Assembly (NCBI RefSeq): GCF_026241755.1 | Contig: NZ_JAPJDA010000022.1 | Span: forward strand, 16,591 to 80,590 | Direction of reading: 5' to 3' | DNA length: 64,000 nt | Source: Salinimicrobium profundisediminis | Lineage (GTDB): Bacteria; Bacteroidota; Bacteroidia; Flavobacteriales; Flavobacteriaceae | Shown here: positions 33,588-42,677 of the stretch, piece by piece | How positions within the stretch are numbered: the first letter of the stretch is position 1 | Layout of the letters: each line of letters opens with the position of its first letter | Program-made: the position numbers and the translations under genes | The notes under the pieces: generated by a model | The model's database searches: none | The model's input: only the letters and a program-made list of their open reading frames with translations | Told to the model about the DNA's origin: nothing

Positions 33588-35300
33588 TTATCCAATGATC
33601 ATCCCGGCAATTGTAGCCGAAAGTAAAGAAGCGAGGGTACCGCCAATAAGCGCTTTCATACCAAATTCCGACAGGGTTTTTCTTTGTCCGGGTGCCAGGG
33701 AACCAATTCCGCCTATTTGTATTCCAATAGAAGCGAAGTTGGCAAAACCACAAAGCATGTAAGTGGCCATGATGATAGATTTTTCATAGGTAAGGCTTAG
33801 CGCATTTACCGGATTCTTTAGTTCAGCCAGCTGTATATATCCTACAAATTCACTGGCTGCAAGTTTTATTCCCAGCAGCTGCCCCATGAGCATCATATCG
33901 GCTTTTGCTACTCCAATAAGCCACATGAGCGGAGCAAAAATAATTCCGAGGAGAGATTCAAGAGACAACCTGGCGTAGGGAGTGTTTGCTGCCATGATAC
34001 CATTAAGGCTTGTCCAGTCTCCAATTTTTCCGAGGCCGTAGTTTATCATAGCGATAAAAGCTATAAAAACCAGGAGCATTGCAGCGACATTGGCTGCCAG
34101 TTTTAAACCTTCGGTGGTACCGTTGGCAATGGCATCTAAAATATTAGATCCAATTTTGTCCGAAGAAACTTCTACATCGGTAGTGATCTTGTCCTGCTGC
34201 GGATAAAGGATCTTTGAAATAACGATAGCTCCCGGTGCTGCCATAACCGATGCAGCCAGCAGGTGCTTTGCAAATTCTACTCTAAGAGCAGGATCATCCC
34301 CCCCCAAAAAGCCAATATAAGCAGCCAGTACGCCTCCTGCCACAGTAGCCATTCCGCCAATCATGACCAAAAGGATCTCCGATCGGCTCATTCTTTCAAG
34401 GTAGGCCTTGATCATTAATGGGGCTTCAGTTTGTCCTAAAAAGATATTTCCGGCAACACTTAAACTTTCGGGCCCCGAGATGCCCATGAGCTTGGTTAGT
34501 ACCCATGCCATTCCTTTTACAACGATCTGTATCACCCCAAGGTAGAACAGTACAGAAGTTAAGGCAGAGAAGAAAACGATGGTGGGTAATACCTGGAACA
34601 GGAAGATAAAACCATAGCTTTCTACACTCATTAGTCCGCCGAGCAAAAATTCGCTTCCTGCCGCGGTGAAATCAAGAATAAGTACAAAAAAGTAACCTAC
34701 GGTCTCAAATACGTTTTGAACCACAGTGATCTTTAAAACCCCTATTGCCAAAAGAAGCTGGGCGCCTAATCCTACAAGAATAGTCTTCCAGTTTATAGCC
34801 CTGCGGTTGCTGCTAAAGATAAAAGCGAGTAAGATGAGAGAGACCATTCCCAGTGCACCTCTCCAGAAACTTGTGAAGGTAAAACCCTGGTTGGGTATTA
34901 CGGTCTTTGCGGTATCTACGGGCAGTACTTCCTGTACAGTTTGTGGCACTTCCCTAAGGGAGTAGGTCACATCTCTTGTGCTAAGCACCAGCGTAGAATC
35001 GGTTAAGGTTTTTACTCTAAAGTTTTGGATACTGTCGCCCGGGCTGTCAAAGAATAGTACCAGTACATCATTTTGAAAAACATAATTCCCGGTTGATCTG
35101 GGAGCGTCTTCATTGGTAAGGGCGAGTTCAAAACCTCCATTGTCCAGTTTTAAATAGTCATTTCCGGGGGAGATGTCAAAAATGGTGTTTTGGGGGCTGC
35201 CTTCTACGGCTTCAAAATCCCAGGTTTTAGAAATTGATTGTGCAAGTAATGGGGAAATTCCGAAGAAGATCAGGAACAGGAAGCACCAGATTTTATTCAT
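33588..35300 (-). CDS. Concentrative nucleoside transporter (NupC/CNT) with extracytoplasmic N-terminal domain
   Basis: 570 residues, about 150 longer than NupC. Residues 1-20 are a cleavable-looking signal (IWCFLFLIFFGISPLLAQ). Residues about 21-130 form a beta-rich soluble domain like a small lipocalin fold (LDNGGFELALTNEDAP, DSTLVLSTRDVTYSLREVP). The CNT core follows: FLGQTEAPLMIKAYLERMSRSEILLVMIGGMATVAGGVLAAY carries the family's QTEAP nucleoside-binding motif, and FANFASIGIQIGGIGSLAPGQR the second half of the site. Uptake is Na+ or H+ coupled. It supplies substrate to the two deoxynucleoside kinases of this window. Confidence 0.9.
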   Translation of the reverse strand: MNKIWCFLFLIFFGISPLLAQSISKTWDFEAVEGSPQNTIFDISPGNDYLKLDNGGFELALTNEDAPRSTGNYVFQNDVLVLFFDSPGDSIQNFRVKTLTDSTLVLSTRDVTYSLREVPQTVQEVLPVDTAKTVIPNQGFTFTSFWRGALGMVSLILLAFIFSSNRRAINWKTILVGLGAQLLLAIGVLKITVVQNVFETVGYFFVLILDFTAAGSEFLLGGLMSVESYGFIFLFQVLPTIVFFSALTSVLFYLGVIQIVVKGMAWVLTKLMGISGPESLSVAGNIFLGQTEAPLMIKAYLERMSRSEILLVMIGGMATVAGGVLAAYIGFLGGDDPALRVEFAKHLLAASVMAAPGAIVISKILYPQQDKITTDVEVSSDKIGSNILDAIANGTTEGLKLAANVAAMLLVFIAFIAMINYGLGKIGDWTSLNGIMAANTPYARLSLESLLGIIFAPLMWLIGVAKADMMLMGQLLGIKLAASEFVGYIQLAELKNPVNALSLTYEKSIIMATYMLCGFANFASIGIQIGGIGSLAPGQRKTLSEFGMKALIGGTLASLLSATIAGMIIG

Positions 35301-35312
35301 TATGAATGGGGG

Positions 35313-35933
35313 TTATTTTCGCTTGGAGATCTCATCTCGTATACGGGCCGCTTTCTCATAATCTTCGTTTTTTACGGCCTGGTCTAGCATGTTATTGAGT
35401 TCGTTGAGTGACAGTTTCCTGTAATCGGGTTGGTCAGATTTTATCTCGACTTCCTTAGAAAAGAGTTCATCTACTATAATATCTTCTTTCTCCTGCTCTT
35501 CTTTCTCTTTTGCAGCATCTCCCTTGAGGTAGATACCGGCCTTGTCAAGAATATTCTTATAGGTGAAAATGGGCGCCTGGAACCTCAAAGCAAGTGCAAT
35601 GGCATCGCTGGTCCTGGCATCAATGATCTCTTCGATTTTATCGCGCTCACAAATGAGGCTGGAATAGAAAACCCCGTCTACCAGTTTGTGAATGATCACC
35701 TGTTTTACAACGATCTCAAACCTGTCGGCAAAATTCTTGAAAAGGTCGTGGGTGAGTGGGCGTGGAGGCTTGATCTCTTTCTCAAGAGCGATAGCGATAG
35801 ATTGAGCTTCAAAAGCTCCAATTACAATAGGGAGTTTACGCTCTCCTTCCACCTCACTCAAAATTAAGGCATAGGCCCCATTTTGGGTTTGGCTGTAAGA
35901 AATTCCTTTAATGTTAAGGCGCACTAAACTCAT
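35313..35933 (-). CDS. Bifunctional nuclease family protein (DUF151) with UVR motif
   Basis: 206 residues. The DUF151 domain spans about residues 1-135 (YSQTQNGAYALILSEVEGERKLPIVIGAFEAQSIAIALE, SDAIALALRFQAPIFTYKNILDKAG). A UVR/UvrB-C motif closes the protein (LDQAVKNEDYEKAARIRDEISKRK). Relatives show RNase/DNase activity in some organisms. It is 12 bp upstream of the nucleoside transporter gene, so nucleic-acid turnover and nucleoside uptake may be co-expressed. Confidence 0.85.
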   Translation of the reverse strand: MSLVRLNIKGISYSQTQNGAYALILSEVEGERKLPIVIGAFEAQSIAIALEKEIKPPRPLTHDLFKNFADRFEIVVKQVIIHKLVDGVFYSSLICERDKIEEIIDARTSDAIALALRFQAPIFTYKNILDKAGIYLKGDAAKEKEEQEKEDIIVDELFSKEVEIKSDQPDYRKLSLNELNNMLDQAVKNEDYEKAARIRDEISKRK

Positions 35934-35942
35934 ACTTCAAAA

Positions 35943-35993
35943 ATACAAAAAAAGCTGTCTAAACGGGCAAAATACCTATCTGAGACAGCCCTT
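35943..35993 (-). terminator. Terminator after etfA, member of the GGCTGTCT hairpin group
   Basis: GCTGTCT (35954-35960) pairs with AGACAGC (35983-35989); on the minus strand the hairpin is followed by a run of U (plus-strand A-run 35947-35953). It separates etfA from the nuclease gene. Confidence 0.7.
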
Positions 35994-36017
35994 TTAACGG
36001 CTTGCAAGTTAAAAAAA

Positions 36018-36986
36018 TTATGAGTTACCAGCCTTAAATTCCTTTAATTTTTCGGTGAGCTTTGGTACTATCTCAAAGGCATCTCCTACCACCCCGTAAT
36101 CGGCAGCCTTAAAGAAAGGCGCTTCGGGGTCATTATTGATCACCACTTTTGTTTTTGAGGCACTTACCCCTGCAAGATGTTGTATTGCTCCAGAAATTCC
36201 AATAGCGATGTACAGGTTTGCTGCAACGGGTTTACCCGTCTGGCCTACGTGTTCACTATGAGGTCTCCAGCCCATGTCACTTACAGGTTTTGAACAGGCT
36301 GTCGCTGCTCCCAGGGTTTCGGCAAGATCTTCAACCATACCCCAATTTTCAGGACCTTTAAGACCTCTTCCGCCAGATACCACAATTTCGGCATCGGCAA
36401 TAGTCACCTTATCGGCTGCTTTGTCTACGGAAACCACATTGATTGCAAAATCTCCTTCAGAAAGAGAAGGGGAAAAATCTTCTTCCGTAGCGTCGGTTTG
36501 ATTTTCTTTTAATCCGAAGGCATTTTTAGAAAGCCCAATGATCTTCACATCGGTAGATAATTTGGTAAAGTTAAAAGCCTTGTTGGTGAATGCAGTCCTT
36601 TTTACCTGTAGTGGATCTGTACCTTCTGGTAAAGCCACCACGTTTGAAGCGTATCCCGCCTCCAGTTGTACAGCCAATAGTGGTGCTAAATATTTTGCGT
36701 TTGCACTCTGGCTTACAACAATCACTTTTGATCCTTCCTTTTCGGCTGCCTGCTTAATGGCATCGGCGTAGGCTTTAGCATTGAATTTTTGAAGCTTTTC
36801 GTCATTTACCTTTAATACTTTGCTCACTCCATACTTCCCAAGGTCACCTGCACTTTGCGCATTAAAGGAAATAGCTGTAACTTCTGTTCCCAGCATGTCG
36901 GCAACACCTTTTGCATAAGAAGCCACCTCAAAGGCAGTCTTTTTAAATTGTCCTTCTTCCGATTCTGTATATACTAATACTGACAT
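36018..36986 (-). CDS. etfA: Electron transfer flavoprotein subunit alpha
   Basis: 322 residues from ATG 36986. The C-terminal FAD domain has [38 protein letters not shown] and [27 protein letters not shown]. It carries electrons from acyl-CoA dehydrogenases to the quinone pool; an acyl-CoA dehydrogenase is encoded at 60328-61692. It is downstream of etfB in the same unit. Confidence 0.96.
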   Translation of the reverse strand: MSVLVYTESEEGQFKKTAFEVASYAKGVADMLGTEVTAISFNAQSAGDLGKYGVSKVLKVNDEKLQKFNAKAYADAIKQAAEKEGSKVIVVSQSANAKYLAPLLAVQLEAGYASNVVALPEGTDPLQVKRTAFTNKAFNFTKLSTDVKIIGLSKNAFGLKENQTDATEEDFSPSLSEGDFAINVVSVDKAADKVTIADAEIVVSGGRGLKGPENWGMVEDLAETLGAATACSKPVSDMGWRPHSEHVGQTGKPVAANLYIAIGISGAIQHLAGVSASKTKVVINNDPEAPFFKAADYGVVGDAFEIVPKLTEKLKEFKAGNS

Positions 36987-37013
36987 ATTTTTTTCTTTAA
37001 ATTCCAATTAACA

Positions 37014-37076
37014 AATTCCAAATTCCAAAGCCTTCAGTTCAAACCTTGAACCTTAAACTTTAAACCCTGGACTTTA
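37014..37076. repeat. Heptamer array overlapping the etfB stop codon
   Basis: Nine units in one frame: aattcca, aattcca, aagcctt, cagttca, aaccttg, aacctta, aacttta, aaccctg, gacttta. The last unit enters the etfB stop codon (37074-37076). Confidence 0.65.
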
Positions 37077-37820
37077 AATTACTTTAGCCTCGTTGTGAAG
37101 CAGGTTGATCAATTCATCAAGATTATCGGCATCAACAAGCTTGATATCGCCTTTTGGTTTGGGTTTTTCGAATTTAACTGCTTCAGAATGTGTCGCTGTA
37201 TCTACAGGCTCAACCACGTTAAGCGGCTTTTTTCGCGCCTGCATAATTCCGCGCATGTTAGGAATGCGAAGGTCGCTTTCCTGTACAATTCCTTTTTGAG
37301 TACCTATTACTAACGGAAGATTTGTCTTTAGTGTTTCTTTTCCTCCATCGATTTCGCGAATGGCCGTAGCTTCATTTCCTTCTACCTCCAACCCTATACA
37401 GGTGTTCACGAAATTTGCACCAATAAGACCGGCTACCATACCAGGAACCATTCCGCCGTTGTAGTCAATAGATTCGCGGCCTGCAATTATAAGGTCATAA
37501 CCACCATCCTGTGCTACTTTTGCTATTTGTTTGGCAACATAGATCCCGTCTGTAGCGGGTGTGTTTACACGTATGGCGCTATCGGCACCAATAGCCAAAG
37601 CTTTTCTTAAAGTAGGTTCGGTCTCTGTGCCGCCTACGTTCACCACATCTACTGTTGCACCTTGTTTCTCTTTGAACCACATGGCCCTTGTAAGACCAAA
37701 TTCATCATTTGGATTGATCACGAACTGTACCCCCGCGGTGTCGAATTTTGTATCACCTTCAGAAAAATTAATCTTTGAGGTGGTATCAGGAACGTGACTA
37801 ATACACACTAATATTTTCAT
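37074..37820 (-). CDS. etfB: Electron transfer flavoprotein subunit beta
   Basis: 248 residues from ATG 37820 (MKILVCISHVPDTTSKINF); the longer frame upstream has no family similarity. Contains IAGRESIDYNGGMVPGMVAGLIG, typical of the AMP/FAD-contacting region, and the C-terminal recognition-loop-like KKPLNVVEP. Forms a heterodimer with EtfA. About 90 bp separate the two genes and hold a heptamer array. Confidence 0.95.
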   Translation of the reverse strand: MKILVCISHVPDTTSKINFSEGDTKFDTAGVQFVINPNDEFGLTRAMWFKEKQGATVDVVNVGGTETEPTLRKALAIGADSAIRVNTPATDGIYVAKQIAKVAQDGGYDLIIAGRESIDYNGGMVPGMVAGLIGANFVNTCIGLEVEGNEATAIREIDGGKETLKTNLPLVIGTQKGIVQESDLRIPNMRGIMQARKKPLNVVEPVDTATHSEAVKFEKPKPKGDIKLVDADNLDELINLLHNEAKVI

Positions 37821-37947
37821 ATATCTCAGAATTTTGTAAATAAAAATTATAAATGGATTACGAAGATACATAAAAACTGAGGAAAAATACTGTGCGTGCA
37901 TAAGAAATTTTTGTTCTGAAGTTGGCCATAATCCTTATTTGAATTAC

Positions 37948-37955
37948 TATTTTTG
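37948..37955 (+). promoter_or_regulatory. Putative -7 element for pdhB
   Basis: TATTTTTG matches TAnnTTTG and lies 31 bases before ATG 37986. No -33 TTG at a normal spacing (the nearest is 23 bases upstream). Confidence 0.4.
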
Positions 37956-37985
37956 TGATTCGAAAATTTTAATCAAATACGTGTA

Positions 37986-38966
37986 ATGAAGACAATCCAG
38001 TTCAGGGAAGCAATTGCCCAGGCCATGACAGAAGAAATGCGCAGGGATGAATCTGTGTACCTTATGGGAGAAGAGGTTGCTGAATATAATGGTGCTTATA
38101 AAGCATCAAAAGGGATGTTGGATGAATTTGGTCCAGATCGCGTGATCGATACACCCATCTCAGAATTAGGTTTTTCAGGAATAGGTGTTGGTAGCGCCAT
38201 GAATGGAAACCGTCCCATCATAGAATTCATGACCTTTAACTTTTCCCTGGTGGGAATTGACCAGATTATAAATAACGCTGCCAAGATGCGCCAAATGAGT
38301 GGTGGGCAATTTAATGTTCCCATTGTATTTCGTGGCCCAACAGCTTCGGCAGGCCAATTGGGAGCTACCCACTCACAGGCATTTGAAAGCTGGTATGCCA
38401 ATACTCCGGGATTAAAAGTAATTGTACCTTCTAACCCTTACGATGCAAAAGGACTTTTAAAAGCCGCCATTCGCGATGACGATCCTGTGATCTTCATGGA
38501 ATCTGAGCAAATGTATGGTGACAAAGGAGAAGTGCCCGAAGAAGAATATGTATTGCCAATTGGTAAGGCAGACATTAAAAGAGAAGGTAGCGATGTAACT
38601 ATTGTTTCCTTCGGAAAGATCATCAAGATCTGTTACAAGGCTGCTGAAGAACTTGAAAAAGAAGGAATTTCATGTGAGATCATCGACTTGCGTACCATTC
38701 GCCCGATGGATCATGAAACTATCCTGGAATCTGTAAAGAAAACCAACCGCCTTGTTATTGTTGAAGAAGCATGGCCATTTGGAAACGTAGCTACAGAGAT
38801 CACTTACCAGGTGCAGTCACAGGCATTCGATTTCCTTGATGCGCCAATTGTAAAGATCAATACTGCCGATACTCCTGCTCCTTATTCTCCGGTACTACTC
38901 GAAGAGTGGTTGCCAAATCACAACGATGTGATCAAAGCAGTGAAAAAGGTGATGTATAAGGACTAA
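37986..38966 (+). CDS. pdhB: Pyruvate dehydrogenase E1 component subunit beta
   Basis: 326 residues. The transketolase-like beta chain: IQFREAIAQAMTEEMRRDESVYLMGEEVAEYNGAYKAS, DTPISELGFSGIGVGSAMNG, PIVFRGPTASAGQLGATHSQAFESWY, and the C-terminal half EGISCEIIDLRTIRPMDHETI. Together with the alpha chain it decarboxylates pyruvate with thiamine diphosphate. The alpha-chain gene is not in the window, so the complex is encoded at separate loci. A terminator and the 17-bp palindrome follow. Confidence 0.95.
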   Translation: MKTIQFREAIAQAMTEEMRRDESVYLMGEEVAEYNGAYKASKGMLDEFGPDRVIDTPISELGFSGIGVGSAMNGNRPIIEFMTFNFSLVGIDQIINNAAKMRQMSGGQFNVPIVFRGPTASAGQLGATHSQAFESWYANTPGLKVIVPSNPYDAKGLLKAAIRDDDPVIFMESEQMYGDKGEVPEEEYVLPIGKADIKREGSDVTIVSFGKIIKICYKAAEELEKEGISCEIIDLRTIRPMDHETILESVKKTNRLVIVEEAWPFGNVATEITYQVQSQAFDFLDAPIVKINTADTPAPYSPVLLEEWLPNHNDVIKAVKKVMYKD

Positions 38967-39307
38967 ATAAAGCCCTTCCAAAAATGACATTTTTGAGCCT
39001 CCTTTTTGGGAGGCTTCTTTTTTTAAGTACCAAATTCCAAAAGCCAAATTCTAAAACAGTTTACCTTGGGGTTCTTGTGGCTTCTCTTCCCCCTAAATCC
39101 CCCAAAGGGAACTTAGATTCAAATTGGAATTTGGTGCCTGGAATTTGGGATTTGTTGTTTGGAATTTGCTACGCCATTTGTGAAGAAAAACTTAAACTTT
39201 GAGGCAGGGAGCAACTTCTAAATATTTTATATCTGCTTAAAACCGAATGAAGTATTATATTTGCCGCCCCCTAAAGACAAAAACAGACTAAATTATACTA
39301 TAGAGTA
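38967..39307. other. 341-bp spacer: palindrome, terminator, two heptamer arrays, ppa promoter
   Basis: In order: CAAAAATGACATTTTTG (38979-38995); terminator AGCCTCC/GGAGGCT with T-tail (38996-39023); heptamers caaattc, caaaagc, caaattc (39031-39051); heptamers ggaattt, ggtgcct, ggaattt, gggattt, gttgttt, ggaattt (39126-39167), which are the reverse complement type of the first array; then TATATTTG at 39256-39263, a -7 element for ppa. No gene seen. Confidence 0.65.
39256..39263 (+). promoter_or_regulatory. Putative -7 element for ppa
   Basis: TATATTTG fits TAnnTTTG; TTA lies 16 bases upstream as a weak -33. It is 44 bases before ATG 39308. Confidence 0.5.
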
Positions 39308-39823
39308 ATGAGTAAAACATTTGATGTTCTTATCGAGATCCCCAAGGGAAGTCGAAATAAATACGAGTATGACTTTAAGCTAAAGAAAGTACGTTACGAC
39401 AGGATGATCTTTTCTTCGATGATGTATCCTGCAGATTACGGGTTCATTCCTGAAACTTTGGCCCTTGACGGCGATCCGCTTGATGTGCTGGTGCTGGTAA
39501 CAGAGCCAACCTTCCCCGGTTGTGTTATGGAGGTAAAGCCAATTGGAGTATTCCATATGGCCGATGAAAAAGGACCCGATGAAAAAGTGATCTGCGTACC
39601 GGTTTCCGATCCTATCTGGAACAGGCTTAACGATCTTGGCGATGTGAATGGCCACCTTATAAAAGAAATCGAACACTTCTTCCAGGTCTACAAAGATCTT
39701 GAACAAAAGAAAGTAGATGTTGAAGGTTGGGGCGATGTTAATGAAGCAAACTCCATCATCAAAGATTGTATTCAACGATATAAAGACAGTAATGGGGAGA
39801 AAGGTAATTTTTCTATCCTTTAA
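39308..39823 (+). CDS. ppa: Soluble inorganic pyrophosphatase (family I)
   Basis: 171 residues. Family I active site: IPKGSRNKYEYD, MMYPADYGFIPETLALDGDPLDVLVL with the metal-binding Asp cluster, and DEKGPDEKVICVPVSDP. Hydrolyses PPi released in biosynthesis. It is followed 371 bp later by a membrane pyrophosphatase gene, so two enzymes with the same substrate are neighbours. Confidence 0.97.
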   Translation: MSKTFDVLIEIPKGSRNKYEYDFKLKKVRYDRMIFSSMMYPADYGFIPETLALDGDPLDVLVLVTEPTFPGCVMEVKPIGVFHMADEKGPDEKVICVPVSDPIWNRLNDLGDVNGHLIKEIEHFFQVYKDLEQKKVDVEGWGDVNEANSIIKDCIQRYKDSNGEKGNFSIL

Positions 39824-40194
39824 CTTCTTCGGAATATAAGACAGGAGGCTGTCTGGCAAGGCTATTACCGCGTTATTCTTAATTTTTCAGGATCCTATTA
39901 GGAACTGAAATATTTCAGGAGCGACAGGGAGAAAGCTTTACCGGGCAGCCTCTTTTTTTATACACGTCTCATTTTCACCTCTGTTTCTAAAACCCCGATT
40001 TTAGCCAGTCTGCAATTAAAAATAAATCTTCCTTACATTTTCTTTCAAAAATGTATTTTTTCAGGCTCATCTCCCGTTATGGCTGAGGATAAACAAAGAT
40101 TTCCTCCCAGATTATGAGAAAGATCATTTTTATTAATCCATATTTATCCCTCTTTTGCTAACTTTAACAGCGAAAATAAATTTAACAAAAAATT
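39824..40194. other. 371-bp spacer with a 108-bp inverted-repeat element
   Basis: GAGGCTGTCTGG (39845-39856) and CCGGGCAGCCTC (39941-39952) can pair throughout when G-U pairs are allowed, and a T-run follows, so the element could act as a long terminator for ppa or be a MITE. A degenerate palindrome, CAAAAATGTATTTTTTC, lies at 40046-40062. A weak -7-like TAACTTTA lies at 40159-40166 before hppA. Confidence 0.55.
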
Positions 40195-42564
40195 ATGGAA
40201 TCATTGATGATTTGGTTGCCAGCTATCCTGGCAATCATAGGGCTCATTTTCATGTGGGCAAAACGCACCTGGGTTTTAAAACAGGATGCGGGAGATGGAA
40301 AGATGAAGGATATTTCGTCTCACATTTATGAAGGAGCTCTTGCTTTTCTTAATGCCGAATACAAGATCCTTACTATTTTTGTTATTGTGGCCAGTATACT
40401 GCTGGCAGGAATATCTTTTATTGTTCCCACTACTCATATTCTAATTGTTGTAGCTTTTATATTTGGAGCTATTTTTTCGGCTTTCGCCGGAAATATCGGG
40501 ATGCGCATCGCAACTCAATCTAACGTTCGTACCACACAAGCCGCAAGAACAAGCCTGCCGCAGGCACTAAAAGTGTCTTTTGGTGGCGGTACCGTTATGG
40601 GACTTGGGGTTGCCGGTCTTGCCGTTCTGGGATTAACAACTTTCTTCATTATCTTCTTCCACGTCTTTATGGGCGGGGAGTGGACCGATGTTCACCAAAT
40701 GACCATCGTGCTTGAAACCCTTGCCGGTTTCTCTCTTGGAGCCGAGTCTATTGCACTATTTGCCCGTGTAGGTGGTGGTATTTATACCAAAGCTGCCGAT
40801 GTGGGTGCCGACCTTGTTGGAAAAGTGGAAGCAGGTATTCCTGAAGATGATCCGCGTAACCCGGCAACCATTGCCGATAACGTGGGTGATAACGTGGGTG
40901 ACGTGGCCGGAATGGGTGCCGACCTCTTTGGAAGTTATGTGGCTACCGTACTTGCCGCCATGGTACTTGGAAACTATGTGATCAAAGACATGGGCGGTAA
41001 TATTGTTGCTGAAGGTTTCGGCGGAATTGGGCCTATCCTTCTTCCCATGGCCATTGCAGGTTTCGGAATTATATTCTCTATAGTAGGAACGCTATTGGTA
41101 AAGATCAACAGCAATTCTGCCAAGGAAGCTGAAGTTCAGTCGGCACTAAACAAAGGGAACTGGTTCTCTATCGTGCTGGTAGCGATCTCTTCTTTCTTTT
41201 TGGTGACCTGGATGTTGCCAGAAACCATGCAAATGGAATTCTTTGGAGAAGGGCCACAACAAATCTCATCAATGCGGGTATTCTACGCTACTTTGGTTGG
41301 GCTTGTAGTTGGAGGCGTGATCTCTGCCGTGACCGAATACTACACAGGTCTTGGTAAAAAACCTGTGCTTTCTATCGTACAAAATTCCAGCACTGGTGCC
41401 GGAACAAACATTATTGCAGGTCTTTCTACCGGAATGATCTCTACTTTCTATTCTGTACTTCTTTTTGCACTCGCTATCTGGGCGTCTTATGCCTTTGCAG
41501 GTTTCTACGGAGTTGCACTTGCAGCTTCAGCAATGATGGCTACCACAGCAATGCAGCTGGCTATTGATGCCTTTGGGCCAATTGCCGATAACGCCGGAGG
41601 TATTGCCGAAATGAGCGAACTGCCTTCCGAAGTTAGAGAAAGAACCGACATTCTTGATTCTGTAGGAAATACTACTGCCGCAACCGGAAAAGGTTTTGCA
41701 ATTGCTTCGGCAGCGCTTACCTCTCTTGCACTTTTTGCAGCTTATGTAACCTTTACAGGAATTGATGGGATCAACATTTTCAAAGCTCCTGTTTTGGCCA
41801 TGCTGTTTATTGGAGGAATGATTCCCGTTGTTTTCTCTGCCCTTGCAATGCAATCGGTAGGAAAAGCAGCTATGGATATGGTGAACGAGGTGCGTCGCCA
41901 GTTCCGTGAAATTCCAGGGATTATGGAAGGAACAGGAAAACCACAATACGACAAATGTGTGGAGATATCTACCAAAGCTGCCCTTCGTGAAATGCTTTTA
42001 CCTGGTCTTCTTACCATTGGGTTCCCTATTATTATAGTAATTATTCCTATGGTACTTGGGTATGAAAACCGTCTTATCGCCGAAATGCTGGGAGGCTATA
42101 TGGCCGGGGTGACCGTGAGTGGTGTGCTTTGGGCAATTTTCCAAAACAACGCCGGTGGTGCGTGGGATAATGCCAAAAAATCTTTTGAAGCCGGGGTAAT
42201 GATCAACGGAGAGATGACCTACAAAGGGTCTGAAGCTCATAAAGCTGCTGTAACCGGTGATACTGTAGGTGATCCTTTTAAAGATACTTCAGGGCCTTCA
42301 ATGAACATCCTTATCAAGCTTACCTGTTTGATTGGACTTGTGATCGCCCCTATTTTGGGTCAGGATATGGAAATTGCCACCACGCCCGAAGTTGATGAAG
42401 TAACCATACTTCAGGAGGAAACAGAAGTTGAGCCTGTAGCCCAATTTTCAACCGATAAACAAGAAGTTCTTGTTACTGCGGAAAAAATAGCTGCAGCCGT
42501 GAAAACTTCCGAAGCAAATACTTCTGAAGCAAAAACTTCCGAAGTAACCTCTCAAAAAGAGTAA
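40195..42564 (+). CDS. hppA: Membrane-bound ion-translocating pyrophosphatase
   Basis: 789 residues with about 15-16 membrane helices. The catalytic loop is clear: [20 protein letters not shown] then [19 protein letters not shown], and the second Asp cluster [12 protein letters not shown] and [15 protein letters not shown]. PPi hydrolysis drives H+ or Na+ export. The segment [20 protein letters not shown] has Ala-Ala-Thr-Gly-Lys, a Lys context associated with K+-independent H+ pumps; ion choice should be tested. The last 60 residues are an unusual acidic tail with repeated TSEA ([19 protein letters not shown]). Confidence 0.96.
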   Translation: MESLMIWLPAILAIIGLIFMWAKRTWVLKQDAGDGKMKDISSHIYEGALAFLNAEYKILTIFVIVASILLAGISFIVPTTHILIVVAFIFGAIFSAFAGNIGMRIATQSNVRTTQAARTSLPQALKVSFGGGTVMGLGVAGLAVLGLTTFFIIFFHVFMGGEWTDVHQMTIVLETLAGFSLGAESIALFARVGGGIYTKAADVGADLVGKVEAGIPEDDPRNPATIADNVGDNVGDVAGMGADLFGSYVATVLAAMVLGNYVIKDMGGNIVAEGFGGIGPILLPMAIAGFGIIFSIVGTLLVKINSNSAKEAEVQSALNKGNWFSIVLVAISSFFLVTWMLPETMQMEFFGEGPQQISSMRVFYATLVGLVVGGVISAVTEYYTGLGKKPVLSIVQNSSTGAGTNIIAGLSTGMISTFYSVLLFALAIWASYAFAGFYGVALAASAMMATTAMQLAIDAFGPIADNAGGIAEMSELPSEVRERTDILDSVGNTTAATGKGFAIASAALTSLALFAAYVTFTGIDGINIFKAPVLAMLFIGGMIPVVFSALAMQSVGKAAMDMVNEVRRQFREIPGIMEGTGKPQYDKCVEISTKAALREMLLPGLLTIGFPIIIVIIPMVLGYENRLIAEMLGGYMAGVTVSGVLWAIFQNNAGGAWDNAKKSFEAGVMINGEMTYKGSEAHKAAVTGDTVGDPFKDTSGPSMNILIKLTCLIGLVIAPILGQDMEIATTPEVDEVTILQEETEVEPVAQFSTDKQEVLVTAEKIAAAVKTSEANTSEAKTSEVTSQKE

Positions 42565-42593
42565 CTTCCGAAGAGATTTGCTAAAATATTTTT

Positions 42594-42623
42594 AAAATCC
42601 CCTGCAACTGCGGGGGATTTTTG
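42594..42623 (+). terminator. Intrinsic terminator after hppA
   Basis: AAAATCCCC (42594-42602) and GGGGATTTT (42613-42621) pair, with a T-rich tail. Confidence 0.8.
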
Positions 42624-42650
42624 ATTTTAAATGTACCTTGAATGAGGTGT

Positions 42651-42667
42651 TAAAAATGCCATTTTAA
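42651..42667. repeat. Degenerate copy of the 17-bp palindrome before the App1-like gene
   Basis: TAAAAATGCCATTTTAA, symmetric but with altered ends, 10 bases before ATG 42678. Confidence 0.5.
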
Positions 42668-42677
42668 AACCCTCTTT

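Noticed and set aside
9739..42580. Frequent cttccgaag / cttcggaag words as a repeat family
   Set aside because: Most lie in coding sequence and are explained by codon usage for Ser-Glu or Phe-Arg-type pairs; no constant flanks.
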